Positions 23,527 through 31,239 of a DNA stretch of 32,744 nt are shown here, one piece after another (position 1 is the stretch's first letter; each line of letters begins with the position of its first letter). The notes under the pieces were generated by a model. It searched no databases. It saw only the letters and a list, made by a program, of their open reading frames with translations, and was not told where the DNA came from. The translations under genes and the position numbers were made by a program. Origin of the DNA: a virus; the IMG/VR virus record IMGVR_UViG_3300028864_000541, positions 1-32,744 of that record; one strand, given 5' to 3'.

Positions 23527-23907
23527 TTATATGTTAAATTTATTAGCTGAATAAGACTCAGGAGATTCTTTCCATTCCTTATACTCTCTCAAGTTATTAT
23601 AAGGCAAATAATTACCATCACATTCTAAAAATTCTAATCCTATCGGTAAATTAGGTAACTCCCTTAACTTATTATCAGAACAATCTAAATATTGTAATGT
23701 ATCAGGTAACTCTGGTAATGAAGTTAAATAATTACCACTACAATATAATAAATCTAATGCATCTGGTAACTTAGGTAACTCTGTTAATTCATTATAATTA
23801 CAATTCAAATAAGTTAATGTATCAGGTAACACTGGTAATATTTTTAAATTACTACTAGATAAATCTAACTCTGTTACTGTACTATCAAATCTCTTTATAT
23901 ACTTCAT
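23527..23907 (-). CDS. Short LRR protein, KFNI tagged
   Basis: 126 residues, five units (LDLSSSN, LNCNYN, LYCSGN, LDCSDN, LECDGN) after MKYIKRFDSTVT. Cap YNNLREYKEWKESPESY, then SANKFNI. Confidence 0.91.
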   Translation of the reverse strand: MKYIKRFDSTVTELDLSSSNLKILPVLPDTLTYLNCNYNELTELPKLPDALDLLYCSGNYLTSLPELPDTLQYLDCSDNKLRELPNLPIGLEFLECDGNYLPYNNLREYKEWKESPESYSANKFNI

Positions 23908-23909
23908 TG

Positions 23910-24296
23910 TTATATGTTAAATTTTTTACCATTACTAACCTCAGGATGATTTACTTCTAACCATCTATTATATTCTCTTAAATTGTTATAAGGTAATTTG
24001 TTACCACTGCAATTAAAATCTATTAATGAATTAGGTAATATAGGTAACTCTCTTAATCTGTTATCACTAATATCTAAATATAGTAAATTATAAGGTAAAT
24101 TAGGTAAAGAATCTAAATTGTTAGATTGACAATATAATTCTTCTAATGTTATAGGTAACTCTGACAACTCTGTTAAATTATTATAAGAACAATTTAAATA
24201 TTCTAAATTTTCAGGTAAATGCGGCAACTCAATTAAATGCTCATTAGAACAATCTAATGATATAATAGTATGCTCAAACTTTTTAATGTATCTCAT
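23910..24296 (-). CDS. Short LRR protein, KFNI tagged; first of its transcript
   Basis: 128 residues. A frame extended to 24338 has 14 extra residues (MIKIYGIYK...), but the family tag MRYIKKFEHTI and the ATAATATATA element (24302-24311) indicate the start at 24296. Five units: LDCSNEH, LNCSYN, LYCQSN, LDISDN, FNCSGN. Cap NLREYNRWLEVNHPEVSN, then GKKFNI. Confidence 0.9.
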   Translation of the reverse strand: MRYIKKFEHTIISLDCSNEHLIELPHLPENLEYLNCSYNNLTELSELPITLEELYCQSNNLDSLPNLPYNLLYLDISDNRLRELPILPNSLIDFNCSGNKLPYNNLREYNRWLEVNHPEVSNGKKFNI

Positions 24297-24301
24297 AACA
24301 T

Positions 24302-24311
24302 TATATATTAT
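24302..24311 (-). promoter_or_regulatory. ATAATATATA element before an LRR gene
   Basis: Ends 5 bp upstream of the ATG at 24296 and replaces the AACATATAA that other LRR genes receive from the preceding gene's KFNI codons. Confidence 0.35.
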
Positions 24312-24365
24312 TTTATAAATGCCATAAATCTTAATCAATCATAATTTTAAACAAAAAATAACAAA

Positions 24366-24406
24366 TGTGACCACAAATGTTACTTTAACCCTCACCGAAG
24401 TTTTAA
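24366..24406 (-). promoter_or_regulatory. Paired intergenic signals: TGTGACCACA and CCCTCACCGAAGTTTTAA
   Basis: TGTGACCACA at 24366-24375 and CCCTCACCGAAGTTTTAA at 24389-24406 lie just after the stop of the 24408-24986 gene and before the 24296 start. On the leftward transcript the second reads ACTTC-GGTGAGGG, with an ACTTC stem that can pair with AAAGT beyond it. The pair recurs at 25015 and 26198; the second motif alone recurs at 26551. Confidence 0.5.
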
Positions 24407-24407
24407 T

Positions 24408-24986
24408 CTATATGTTGTATTTTCTACTATTAATAACCTCAGGATGATTAATAGAAAGCCAATCATTATAACCATCCAAACCATCATAAGGTAAATTATT
24501 ATGATCACAAACTAAATATAGTAATGACTTAGGTAAATTTAATGGTAACTCACGTAAATCATTATAAGAACATTCTAATAACTCTAACGTATCAGGTAAC
24601 TCTGGTAACTCACTTATGTTATTCTCAGAACAATTTAACTTGATTAATCCATTAGGTAATGTAGACAAACTTTTTAATTTGTTGTCAGAACAAAATATGT
24701 ATTTTAATCCTTCAGTTAAGCCAGATAAATCTTCTAACCTGTTGCTGTTGCAATTTAAATAATCTAATGAAATAGGTAACTCAGGTAACTTAGTTAATCT
24801 GTTGTTAAAAAAACTTAAATTTACTAATCCATCAGGTAAGCCAGATATTGTAGTCAATCTGTTGTTATAACAAAACAAATTTATTAATGTACTAGGTAAC
24901 TCTGGTAATACCTCTAAACCCTTATCACTTAAATCTAACTCTGTTATTGGAATAATAAATTTCTCAAACTGCTTTACATGCTTCAT
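24408..24986 (-). CDS. LRR protein, KYNI variant tag
   Basis: 192 residues, eight units (LDLSDKG, LFCYNN, LSFFNN, LNCNSN, IFCSDN, LNCSEN, LECSYN, LVCDHN) after MKHVKQFEKFI. Some units have SGLPDGL or SGLTEGL rather than LPELPDGL. Cap YDGLDGYNDWLSINHPEVIN, then SRKYNI. It stands alone between two intergenic signal regions, so it is probably its own transcript. Confidence 0.92.
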   Translation of the reverse strand: MKHVKQFEKFIIPITELDLSDKGLEVLPELPSTLINLFCYNNRLTTISGLPDGLVNLSFFNNRLTKLPELPISLDYLNCNSNRLEDLSGLTEGLKYIFCSDNKLKSLSTLPNGLIKLNCSENNISELPELPDTLELLECSYNDLRELPLNLPKSLLYLVCDHNNLPYDGLDGYNDWLSINHPEVINSRKYNI

Positions 24987-25014
24987 AATCTATATGTATT
25001 TTTTTAATAACAAG

Positions 25015-25067
25015 TGTGACCACAAAAAATCAATAAAATGTTACTTTCTCCCTCACCGAAGTTTTAA
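25015..25067 (-). promoter_or_regulatory. Paired intergenic signals: TGTGACCACA and CCCTCACCGAAGTTTTAA
   Basis: TGTGACCACA at 25015-25024 and CTTTCTCCCTCACCGAAG beginning at 25045, followed by TTTTAA to 25067. Spacing between the two is about 25 bp, versus 13 bp in the copy at 24366, so they are not one rigid element. Confidence 0.5.
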
Positions 25068-25077
25068 AATATCTAAA

Positions 25078-25587
25078 CTATATACTAAATTTAGAAGCAG
25101 CATATACATCTGGATGATTCTCCTTTATCCATCTCCTGTAACCATGTATATTATTATAAGGTAATCCATTACCATCACAATATAAATATTCTAATGAAGA
25201 AGGTAAATGTAAAGGCAACTCAGTTAATTTATTGTTATTACACGTCAATTCAATTAATGACTCTGGTAATATAGGCAGTGAAGTTAAATTGTTATCATCA
25301 CATCCTAAATATTCTAATCCATTAGGTAAATTAGGTAACTCACTTAATCCATTACCATTACAACCTAAATCAACTAATGTATCAGGTAATTCAGGTAACG
25401 AACTTAAATTATTATGATCACAATATAAAACTGTTAAACCATTAGGTAACTCTGGTAACTCCTTTAATCTATTACCACTACACCTTAACTCCCTTAATTC
25501 ATTAGGTAAATCTGGTAATACTTCTAAATCAGCTAATGATACATTTATATCTGTAACCATACTCTCAAACTGCTTAATATGCTTCAT
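25078..25587 (-). CDS. LRR protein, KFSI variant tag
   Basis: 169 residues, seven units (INVSLAD, LRCSGN, LYCDHN, LGCNGN, LGCDDN, LTCNNN, LYCDGN) after MKHIKQFESMVT. The sixth unit is followed by the longer LTELPLHLPSSL. Cap YNNIHGYRRWIKENHPDVYA, then ASKFSI. It is followed by a signal region rather than by a start codon, and it is the one copy with N-to-S in the tag. Confidence 0.92.
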   Translation of the reverse strand: MKHIKQFESMVTDINVSLADLEVLPDLPNELRELRCSGNRLKELPELPNGLTVLYCDHNNLSSLPELPDTLVDLGCNGNGLSELPNLPNGLEYLGCDDNNLTSLPILPESLIELTCNNNKLTELPLHLPSSLEYLYCDGNGLPYNNIHGYRRWIKENHPDVYAASKFSI

Positions 25588-25590
25588 AAA

Positions 25591-26097
25591 CTATATGTTA
25601 AATTTTCTACTATTAAATACCTCAGGATGATGTATTGACATCCAATGATTATAACTAATCAAATCCTTATAAGGTAACCCATTACCACGGCAATTTAAAA
25701 GTCTTAATCCATCAGGTAATATAGGCAATGACTTTAATAAATTACCTGTACAATATAACTCCTTTAAACCCTCAGGTAAATTAGGTAACTCCATTAAATT
25801 GTTGTCAGAACAATATAACTCCCTTAATCCATCAGGCAACTTAGGTAACGATGTTAATTCATTTATACTGCAATATAAATATACTAATGATTCAGGTAAC
25901 TCTGGTAATGATACTAATTTATTACTACCACAATATATTGTAATTAAACCATTAGGTAAAGTAGGTAATGATACCAATAAATTGCTGTTGCACTCCAATG
26001 TCTCTATAGTAGAAGGCAAATCAGGTAATAATTCTAAATCCTTGTGAGAATATACTAATTTCCTAACTATCTCTTCATTTACTTTTAAATGCTTCAT
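25591..26097 (-). CDS. LRR protein, KFNI tagged; first of its transcript
   Basis: 168 residues from MKHLKVNEEIV; a frame extended to 26145 adds 16 hydrophobic residues, but the TTAATATATA element at 26103-26112 and the tag favour 26097. Seven units: LVYSHKD, LECNSN, IYCGSN, LYCSIN, LYCSDN, LYCTGN, LNCRGN. Cap YKDLISYNHWMSIHHPEVFN, then SRKFNI. Confidence 0.9.
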   Translation of the reverse strand: MKHLKVNEEIVRKLVYSHKDLELLPDLPSTIETLECNSNLLVSLPTLPNGLITIYCGSNKLVSLPELPESLVYLYCSINELTSLPKLPDGLRELYCSDNNLMELPNLPEGLKELYCTGNLLKSLPILPDGLRLLNCRGNGLPYKDLISYNHWMSIHHPEVFNSRKFNI

Positions 26098-26102
26098 AAT
26101 AT

Positions 26103-26112
26103 TATATATTAA
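26103..26112 (-). promoter_or_regulatory. TTAATATATA element before an LRR gene
   Basis: Exact decamer, 5 bp upstream of the ATG at 26097, in a gene not preceded by a KFNI end. Confidence 0.42.
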
Positions 26113-26197
26113 TCTAAAATACCCCAAAATAACAACCCAACACAATTAGAGACGCATTCCAATAAATTCACTTAATATCAATATGTTAAACGATAAC

Positions 26198-26250
26198 CGT
26201 GACCACAAAATAACCAAAAATATTCACTTTCTCCCTCACCGAAGTTTTAA
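26198..26250 (-). promoter_or_regulatory. Paired intergenic signals: CGTGACCACA and CCCTCACCGAAGTTTTAA
   Basis: CGTGACCACA at 26198-26207 and the CTTTCTCCCTCACCGAAG block from 26228, ending in TTTTAA at 26250. It lies between the stop of the 26261-26539 gene and the start of the LRR gene at 26097. Third of three paired copies. Confidence 0.5.
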
Positions 26251-26260
26251 ATAATTAATG

Positions 26261-26539
26261 CTATATGTTAAATTTCATAGAATTAAGTATAACCTCTATT
26301 GATTCTAAATTATTAGAATAATGCTTTATGTCCTGTAAATTGCAATAATACCTCTCTATTCCAATATAAAAATATAAAAGATGATATAAACCATCAGAAA
26401 TTGATGTTATCTTACCAAAGTTGTTTGATATGAAATTTATTTCATCATCTCCATTACCTATATATTCACCATAACATATAACATAATCTCCTACCTGCGG
26501 TATATTCTCAGTCATTTCAATTTCCATTTCAATTTCCAT
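26261..26539 (-). CDS. GDYV-family small protein, KFNI tagged
   Basis: 92 residues: MEIEMEIEMTENIPQVGDYVIC in pieces, ISNNFGKITSISDG, and an IEVILNSMKFNI end. The first residues are a tandem repeat of MEIE (12-bp duplication), so any of three in-frame ATGs (26539, 26527, 26515) may be used. It matches the two rightward genes at 27360-27913 in length and in the YCNLQDI/LCNLQCI strand, so it is probably their diverged inverted duplicate. Confidence 0.87.
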   Translation of the reverse strand: MEIEMEIEMTENIPQVGDYVICYGEYIGNGDDEINFISNNFGKITSISDGLYHLLYFYIGIERYYCNLQDIKHYSNNLESIEVILNSMKFNI

Positions 26540-26550
26540 TTAATTATTCA

Positions 26551-26574
26551 CTTTCTCCCTCACCGAAGTTTTAA
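26551..26574 (-). promoter_or_regulatory. CCCTCACCGAAGTTTTAA motif, fourth copy
   Basis: The same 24-bp block as at 25044 and 26227, here only 11 bp upstream of the first ATG (26539) of the GDYV gene and without a TGTGACCACA between motif and gene. Confidence 0.5.
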
Positions 26575-26685
26575 TATCAAAAAAATATTTAAAATGCTCT
26601 AAATATTCAAAATCTTCTAAATATCTACAAAAATGATTACAATCATTTGATAATCAACTAAATATGAATGCATTATATCATCATA

Positions 26686-26716
26686 CAAATATACTAATAA
26701 ATATCGGTACTGACAA
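26686..26716 (-). promoter_or_regulatory. Bacteroidetes-type promoter (TTG-N20-TATATTTG)
   Basis: On the minus strand TTG (26716-26714), 20 bases, TATATTTG (26693-26686). Same -7 octamer and spacing as at 7999. It would start a leftward transcript about 140 nt before the 26539 start, carrying the CCCTCACC motif in its leader. Confidence 0.62.
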
Positions 26717-27040
26717 ATTATAAAACAAGAAAAATAGTGCTAAATATAGTGCTAAATTTGTGTCCGTGACGTGCCAAATTGATGAAATACTTGGTAAAAT
26801 TTCTTAAAATGACACTTTTTTAACTAAAAATTAATGGTGGTCACGTAATAATGTGAAAATAAAAACATTGACCACTGACGGTGGTCCAAAGAAAAATAAA
26901 TCTTCTAAGATAGTATGCATATATTTCAACGTAACCACCTAATACTCAGACCTTTACAAATTTCCATAAGTCTTTGATAATCAGTACTTTAAATTTTAAC
27001 AAGATTTATGGATCATTATGATTTAGGAAATTTAGGAATC

Positions 27041-27159
27041 ATTAAGTTAAAATTATAAAAGGAAAGATAATGGAATTTAACGTTTGCTGAAATGTTAAAA
27101 TCCTTTAAGTTAAAATTATTAAGTTAAATATTATAAAGGTAAGATAATGGAGATTAACA
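27041..27159 (+). repeat. Two 42-bp direct repeats upstream of the rightward unit
   Basis: 27041-27082 and 27118-27159 both read ATTAAGTTAAA(T)ATTATAAA, GG(A/T)AAGATAATGGA, (A/G)(A/T)TTAAC, 77 bp apart. A third partial copy (TTAAGTTAAAATTATT) begins at 27105. They may be regulator sites or remains of a duplicated leader. Confidence 0.6.
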
Positions 27160-27344
27160 TAAAGTATTGATGTTAATATATTTATAAATTTGTATTATAT
27201 ACAATAAATAAGAATATAATTAAATATAATTAAACTTGTTAATATATAGATATTATTACACATTACTGTAATTAGAAAAATAAAAGAATGATAAAAGATA
27301 GTGGATTTTTACAAATGTAAATTTCTTAAAATAATATATCTTTT

Positions 27345-27354
27345 TTAATATATA
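27345..27354 (+). promoter_or_regulatory. TTAATATATA element before the rightward unit
   Basis: TTTTTTAATATATAGAAGT ends directly at the ATG at 27360, so a promoter at this site would make a nearly leaderless mRNA. Confidence 0.42.
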
Positions 27355-27359
27355 GAAGT

Positions 27360-27626
27360 ATGATAACAATTTTTAAGACATTTGAAATGAATGAATATAA
27401 ACCTGATGTAGGAGACTATGTCATTTGTTCTGGAGAATTTTCATCAAATAAAAATTTCATAACAACTCATATTGGTAAGATAAGACGTATTGATAGTTGG
27501 CAATATAAAATAGAATATAAATATAGTGAAAATGATTACTTATGTAATTTACAGTGCATCTTATATTGGTCCAACAATAAAGAAGAATTAGAATTAATAT
27601 TAAATACAAAAAAATTTAACATATGA
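27360..27626 (+). CDS. GDYV-family small protein, KFNI tagged
   Basis: 88 residues: MITIFKTFEMNEYKPDVGDYVIC in pieces, FITTHIGKIRRIDSWQYKIEYKY, LCNLQCILYWSNNKEELELIL, TKKFNI. Short version without the YDNIP segment. It overlaps the next gene by 4 bp (ATATGA), and the shared FKTFEMNE/IKTFEMNE starts show tandem duplication. Confidence 0.9.
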   Translation: MITIFKTFEMNEYKPDVGDYVICSGEFSSNKNFITTHIGKIRRIDSWQYKIEYKYSENDYLCNLQCILYWSNNKEELELILNTKKFNI

Positions 27627-27913
27627 AATATATAAAGACATTTGAAATGAATGAGAATAAGCCAGAAGTAGGAGACTATGTCATTTGCACATATATTGAT
27701 GATTCTGATGATAGTAGAGATTATGTCAATAAATTTACTTCTTCTCATGTTGGAAAAATAATTGAGATATTAATAGATATTGACTATCCTTATAAAGTAG
27801 AATATTCAAATAATAATAATATTATGATATTTAGTGATAGTGAGATTTTATATTATAGTAAGGATAAAGAAGAATTAGAATCAATTCTGCAATCAAACAA
27901 ATTTAACATATAA
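27623..27913 (+). CDS. GDYV-family small protein, KFNI tagged
   Basis: 96 residues: MKYIKTFEMNENKPEVGDYVIC in pieces, FTSSHVGKIIEILIDIDYPYKVEYSNN, FSDSEILYYSKDKEELESIL, QSNKFNI. The DNA from the start through the GDYV box is almost identical to that of the preceding gene (ACATTTGAAATGAATGA and GGAGACTATGTCATTTG shared). Confidence 0.9.
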   Translation: MKYIKTFEMNENKPEVGDYVICTYIDDSDDSRDYVNKFTSSHVGKIIEILIDIDYPYKVEYSNNNNIMIFSDSEILYYSKDKEELESILQSNKFNI

Positions 27914-27942
27914 AATTTATATATAATAAAAAAAGAAATGAT

Positions 27943-28263
27943 ATGAATCATATAAAAAAATTAAATGAATTTACGAATTACTCTGATGATTTGGGTGAAA
28001 CATTACCACGTGAGTTATTAAACACGGGTGAGGATAGTGATGATATTGGTGCTGAAGATAGTTCTGATATATTATCGTTATCACCTAAATTAAGAGCAGT
28101 GATTGGTCAAATAATGAATTTGAGTGCTCAGGGTGAATATGACGAAGTAGAAGATATATATTCAACATTAACTGATGAAGAAGTAGATAGAATAACTGAT
28201 CTATTAGAACGATTGACTGACATATTTTCCAATCAATTTAGGAATAAGGTAAGGCAGAATTAA
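27943..28263 (+). CDS. Acidic helical protein with N-tag-like start, no KFNI
   Basis: 106 residues, strongly acidic. It starts MNHIKKLNEF, similar to the N-tag, followed by a Ser/Asp/Glu-rich disordered stretch (TGEDSDDIGAEDSSDIL) and a helical C-terminal half (LSPKLRAVIGQIMNLSAQGEYDEVEDIYSTLTDEEVDRITDLLERL, in pieces) ending RNKVRQN. The acidic N-terminal half and helical tail resemble small phage head or regulatory proteins, but I recognise no family. The 29-bp gap before it and the terminator after it close the rightward unit. Confidence 0.85.
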   Translation: MNHIKKLNEFTNYSDDLGETLPRELLNTGEDSDDIGAEDSSDILSLSPKLRAVIGQIMNLSAQGEYDEVEDIYSTLTDEEVDRITDLLERLTDIFSNQFRNKVRQN

Positions 28264-28302
28264 ATAAAAAATGTGAACTGATTTAGTTCACATTTTTTAT
28301 TT
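28262..28302. terminator. Bidirectional factor-independent terminator
   Basis: AAATGTGAACT / AGTTCACATTT stem with a GATTT loop, flanked by A-rich and T-rich tracts so that the pairing extends to about 18 bp. It sits between convergent genes and includes the stop codons of both. Confidence 0.8.
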
Positions 28303-28720
28303 AAAATACCTTAATTGTGAAGTCATCTTCATCACAAGTATATTCTGTGAATTTCAGATTATAATCTAATGATTCTTGAGTAATTGAATATGAATTTATA
28401 TTTTTATTGTTATGTAATATATCAGTAATAAGGTTTTTAAGTATAATATAGCTATCAGTATAATAATTATCTTTAAAGAACTTCCAGATTTCATCATAGT
28501 CACAGAATAAAACTTTATCTTTTTTATTTTGTTCAAATAATAAAATTCCTTTTATATTAATTGGTAACTTAACAGTTTTATTATTTAATTTAGACAGTTT
28601 AAGTTTTCTAATAAATTGTTCATCATATATCCAGTATATGGAATCAGGATACGCAGCACGCTTAACTGGATAGCATGAGTTAAATTTATTTAATAACCAT
28701 TCACTTAGTTCTTCTTTATT

Positions 28721-28723
<3 letters not shown>
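28301..28723 (-). CDS. Unrecognised 'SCY' family protein (paralog 4 of 6)
   Basis: 140 residues: MNKEELSEWLLNKFNSCYPV, DSIYWIYDEQFIRKLKLSKL, LPINIKGILLFEQNKKDK, FCDYDEIWKFF, then a divergent tail (NNKNINSYSITQESL...TCDEDDFTIKVF). Its start codon is the left boundary of the CRISPR-like array: the first, degenerate repeat begins at its ATG and covers its 5' untranslated region. Confidence 0.88.
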
Positions 28724-29271
<548 letters not shown>

Positions 29272-29288
29272 CTACAAAGATAATACAT

Positions 29289-29669
29289 TTATTTGATAAT
29301 ATTAGGTCTTAGTGGATAATAACTATGATATGGAGTATATAAGAACAATTTTTCATTATCTAACAATATTTCCAGTATAAGACATTTAACTTCATTGTAG
29401 TCAGTTGAGTAATTTGTTATAAAAAATGACCACACTTCATCATAATCACACCATAATTTTTTAGTGAATACATTTTGTTCAAATAAACATATGCCTTTGA
29501 TTTGGTTTGTAATTATATAATCAGAATTACATATCTTACACATTTTAATCTTTCTTGCAATTTGTTCATCATAGTACCAATAAATGCAATTAGGATAATC
29601 AGAATGAGTAATAGAATAGCACAAATTAAATTTGTTATTGAACCATTTTCGTAATTCTTCTTTATTCAT
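29289..29669 (-). CDS. Unrecognised 'SCY' family protein (paralog 6 of 6)
   Basis: 126 residues: MNKEELRKWFNNKFNLCYSI, NCIYWYYDEQIARKIKMCKI, ITNQIKGICLFEQNVFTKKLWCDYDEVWSFFI (in pieces), LILEILLDNEKLFLYTPYHS, ending PLRPNIIK. SCY is LCY here. This copy shows what the end of the family looks like without the 66-bp repeats. It probably heads the leftward unit, with a promoter at 29693-29723. Confidence 0.88.
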   Translation of the reverse strand: MNKEELRKWFNNKFNLCYSITHSDYPNCIYWYYDEQIARKIKMCKICNSDYIITNQIKGICLFEQNVFTKKLWCDYDEVWSFFITNYSTDYNEVKCLILEILLDNEKLFLYTPYHSYYPLRPNIIK

Positions 29670-29692
29670 AATTTAATATAGTTTAGGTAGGA

Positions 29693-29723
29693 TAAAGATA
29701 TGTAAAAATTTTGAGTTACACAA
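29693..29723 (-). promoter_or_regulatory. Bacteroidetes-type promoter (TTG-N20-TATCTTTA)
   Basis: On the minus strand TTG (29723-29721), exactly 20 bases, then TATCTTTA (29700-29693), one mismatch to TAnnTTTG. About 25 bp upstream of the start at 29669. Confidence 0.5.
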
Positions 29724-29768
29724 TTATTACTACATTTATTATTACATTATTTTTGAAATAAATGCTAC

Positions 29769-29802
29769 AAAAAAAAGAAGAACTAAATGTTCTTCTTTTT
29801 TT
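29769..29802 (-). terminator. Factor-independent terminator after the fibre/GDCV unit
   Basis: AAGAAGAAC / GTTCTTCTT stem, TAAAT loop, flanked by A7 and T7. It directly follows the stop of the leftward gene at 29801 and probably works in both directions. Confidence 0.78.
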
Positions 29803-30055
29803 ATATGTTAAATTTATTAGTTATTTTACTGATGTCATAACTTTCAATTTGATCTGGTGTCATTAGATATAATACTTTCTCTTCAAAATAAAGTGTAGGA
29901 TATTCTTCTAATGAATATAAAAATTCTTTTCTATATTTAGAATATTCTGCTTCAGATACAACTCCTCTTCTACCTCCTGTTGATATAACACAATCTCCTA
30001 CTTTAAATTTACTCATACTATTATCAATCTTTTCAAACTCCTTAATGTATTTCAT
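29801..30055 (-). CDS. GDYV-like small protein (GDCV subfamily), KFNI tagged
   Basis: 84 residues: MKYIKEFEKIDNSMSKFKVGDCVISTGGRRGVVSEAEY in pieces, FLYSLEEYPTLYFEEKVLYLMTPDQIESYDIS, then ITNKFNI. The KVGDxVxSTxxxxGxV start with LMTPxQIExY at the end is shared only with the gene at 31770-32039, so those two form a subfamily lying on both sides of the fibre gene and inverted repeat. It is 17 bp downstream of the fibre gene. Confidence 0.9.
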   Translation of the reverse strand: MKYIKEFEKIDNSMSKFKVGDCVISTGGRRGVVSEAEYSKYRKEFLYSLEEYPTLYFEEKVLYLMTPDQIESYDISKITNKFNI

Positions 30056-30072
30056 GCAGGTATATATTAAAT

Positions 30073-31074
30073 TTATTTAACGTTTGTGTCATTCAAAGGA
30101 GAACTAAGTATATCATAAATTCGATAAATACTTTCCCAAACATATACAGCTCCCTCATGATTTGAATTATCAACATATTCAGCAAACAATAAAACTTTTC
30201 CTCCAACTTCTACTATTTCAGGATCTGCTACTTGATTTGTATCAGGAAAAGGTGATCTTGTGATATCCAATAATGGATAGTATATCTTTTCAAAATATAA
30301 TGGATTATTAAAATCTGCCTCTGCATATCCAAGAATTGAAGGTGGAGTTGCCTGCATTGAATAATGATAAAACATTTTAAATATACCATTATCATAGAAT
30401 ACTTTTGCTCCACCATGAGAACTATATGCAGGAGCTAATCCATTAACAACACCAACCATCTCCCAGCCACTTTCCATTGAGATGCTTTTTAATAGTTTCA
30501 TACCCCATGGACTTCCTGAATCCATTGATTCACGACCTTCAATAAACCAGTAAAAATAGCCATCAATTCTGTATGGAATTATACAATGATTACCAAACAT
30601 ACCCGCTTTAAAATTACTAACAACATCCAATAAAGTTTTACTAATTACCGTAAAATTTCTACCATCTGTGGATGATAACATTGCACAATAGTTGCTACTC
30701 CAACAACTAACTACCATATATACCTTGGAGTTAAATATAAAAGCGTAACTACATTTTACTATAGCTGAATCAATACCTAATAATGCTGAATTAACTGCAA
30801 TTGATGTATTGGTAGCAATATGATTTAATACATCATACTCAGCTACATTAATATGTTCTGATTCCCATCCCTCAGTATAATAAATAAAATTTATACCATT
30901 AAACTTTACAAGTCCAAATTCCTGAGCACTAGGTACTGAAAGTCCTTGTACCAATGTAGCAGAATCATTTGAAATCAATTTTTGCTTTAAACTCATAGCA
31001 CCACTATCTCCTCCTGTCGAACCAGTTAATTGCACTCCTACCCATTCTTCACTTGCTAATTGTATATTTATCAT
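30073..31074 (-). CDS. Tail fibre with glycosidase-like beta-propeller domain
   Basis: 333 residues. The N-terminus MINIQLASEEWVGVQLTGSTGG is nearly the same as in fibre 3 (16705-19104), so it is a common docking adaptor. The rest (about 45-330) shows repeated beta-blade segments: GLVKFNGINFIYYTEGW, NSKVYMVVSCWSSN, IDGYFYWFIEGRES, GGAKVFYDNGIFKMFYHYS and DPEIVEVGGKVLLFAEY. The pattern DPE...GGK, FYDNGIFKMFYH and SPWGMKLLKS resembles five-bladed GH43-type propellers or related sialidase/levansucrase folds. Likely role is binding or cutting a surface glycan. The catalytic acids cannot be assigned with confidence. It has no KFNI tag. Confidence 0.82.
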   Translation of the reverse strand: MINIQLASEEWVGVQLTGSTGGDSGAMSLKQKLISNDSATLVQGLSVPSAQEFGLVKFNGINFIYYTEGWESEHINVAEYDVLNHIATNTSIAVNSALLGIDSAIVKCSYAFIFNSKVYMVVSCWSSNYCAMLSSTDGRNFTVISKTLLDVVSNFKAGMFGNHCIIPYRIDGYFYWFIEGRESMDSGSPWGMKLLKSISMESGWEMVGVVNGLAPAYSSHGGAKVFYDNGIFKMFYHYSMQATPPSILGYAEADFNNPLYFEKIYYPLLDITRSPFPDTNQVADPEIVEVGGKVLLFAEYVDNSNHEGAVYVWESIYRIYDILSSPLNDTNVK

Positions 31075-31087
31075 ATTTTTTTATGAT

Positions 31088-31097
31088 TATATATTAA
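31088..31097 (-). promoter_or_regulatory. TTAATATATA element within a relict KFNI end
   Basis: On the minus strand GTAATTAAATTTAATATATAA reads V-I-K-F-N-I-stop, followed after 14 bp by the ATG at 31074. It looks like the leftover end of a lost tagged gene now serving as the start region of the fibre gene, and it contains the decamer seen before other first genes. Confidence 0.4.
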
Positions 31098-31150
31098 ATT
31101 TAATTACTGAATATTACTGTGGTGACTTCTATTATTTAACAATCTTTAAC

Positions 31151-31181
31151 TTGGTATATCCGATATAAAGCGTTATCTTTG
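31151..31181 (+). promoter_or_regulatory. Inward-facing promoter in the left arm (TTG-N20-TATCTTTG)
   Basis: TTG 31151-31153, 20 bases, TATCTTTG 31174-31181. It fires to the right through the centre toward the gene at 31770, giving a leader of about 580 nt. Confidence 0.6.
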
Positions 31182-31200
31182 TATCGTGATTGACAGTGTA

Positions 31201-31239
31201 ATGCCTGGAGTATATTCTCCAACGCGGGACATTACGTAA
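31201..31239 (+). CDS. Possible leader micro-ORF (12 codons)
   Basis: ATG to TAA encodes MPGVYSPTRDIT just after the promoter of the left arm. The segment is about half G+C and can also fold as a GGAG-tatatt-CTCC hairpin. The mirror-image micro-ORF at 31571-31606 has a related [YW]SP-R core. Either a leader peptide or only a conserved RNA structure. Confidence 0.25.
   Translation: MPGVYSPTRDIT

Larger units (their letters stand above)
26540..27359. other. Repeat-rich divergent intergenic region (about 820 bp, no convincing gene)
   Basis: It separates leftward and rightward units and holds: the CCCTCACC motif (26551-26574); a perfect inverted repeat AAATGATT-AC-AATCATTT (26631-26648); a minus-strand promoter (26686-26716); a tandem TAGTGCTAAAT doublet (26735-26758); GGTGGTCACG (26836-26845) with a further TTGACCAC and GGTGGTCC nearby; two 42-bp direct repeats (27041-27082 and 27118-27159); and an inverted repeat ATTAACAT/ATGTTAAT (27153-27177). 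No open frame longer than about 60 codons. Confidence 0.6.
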
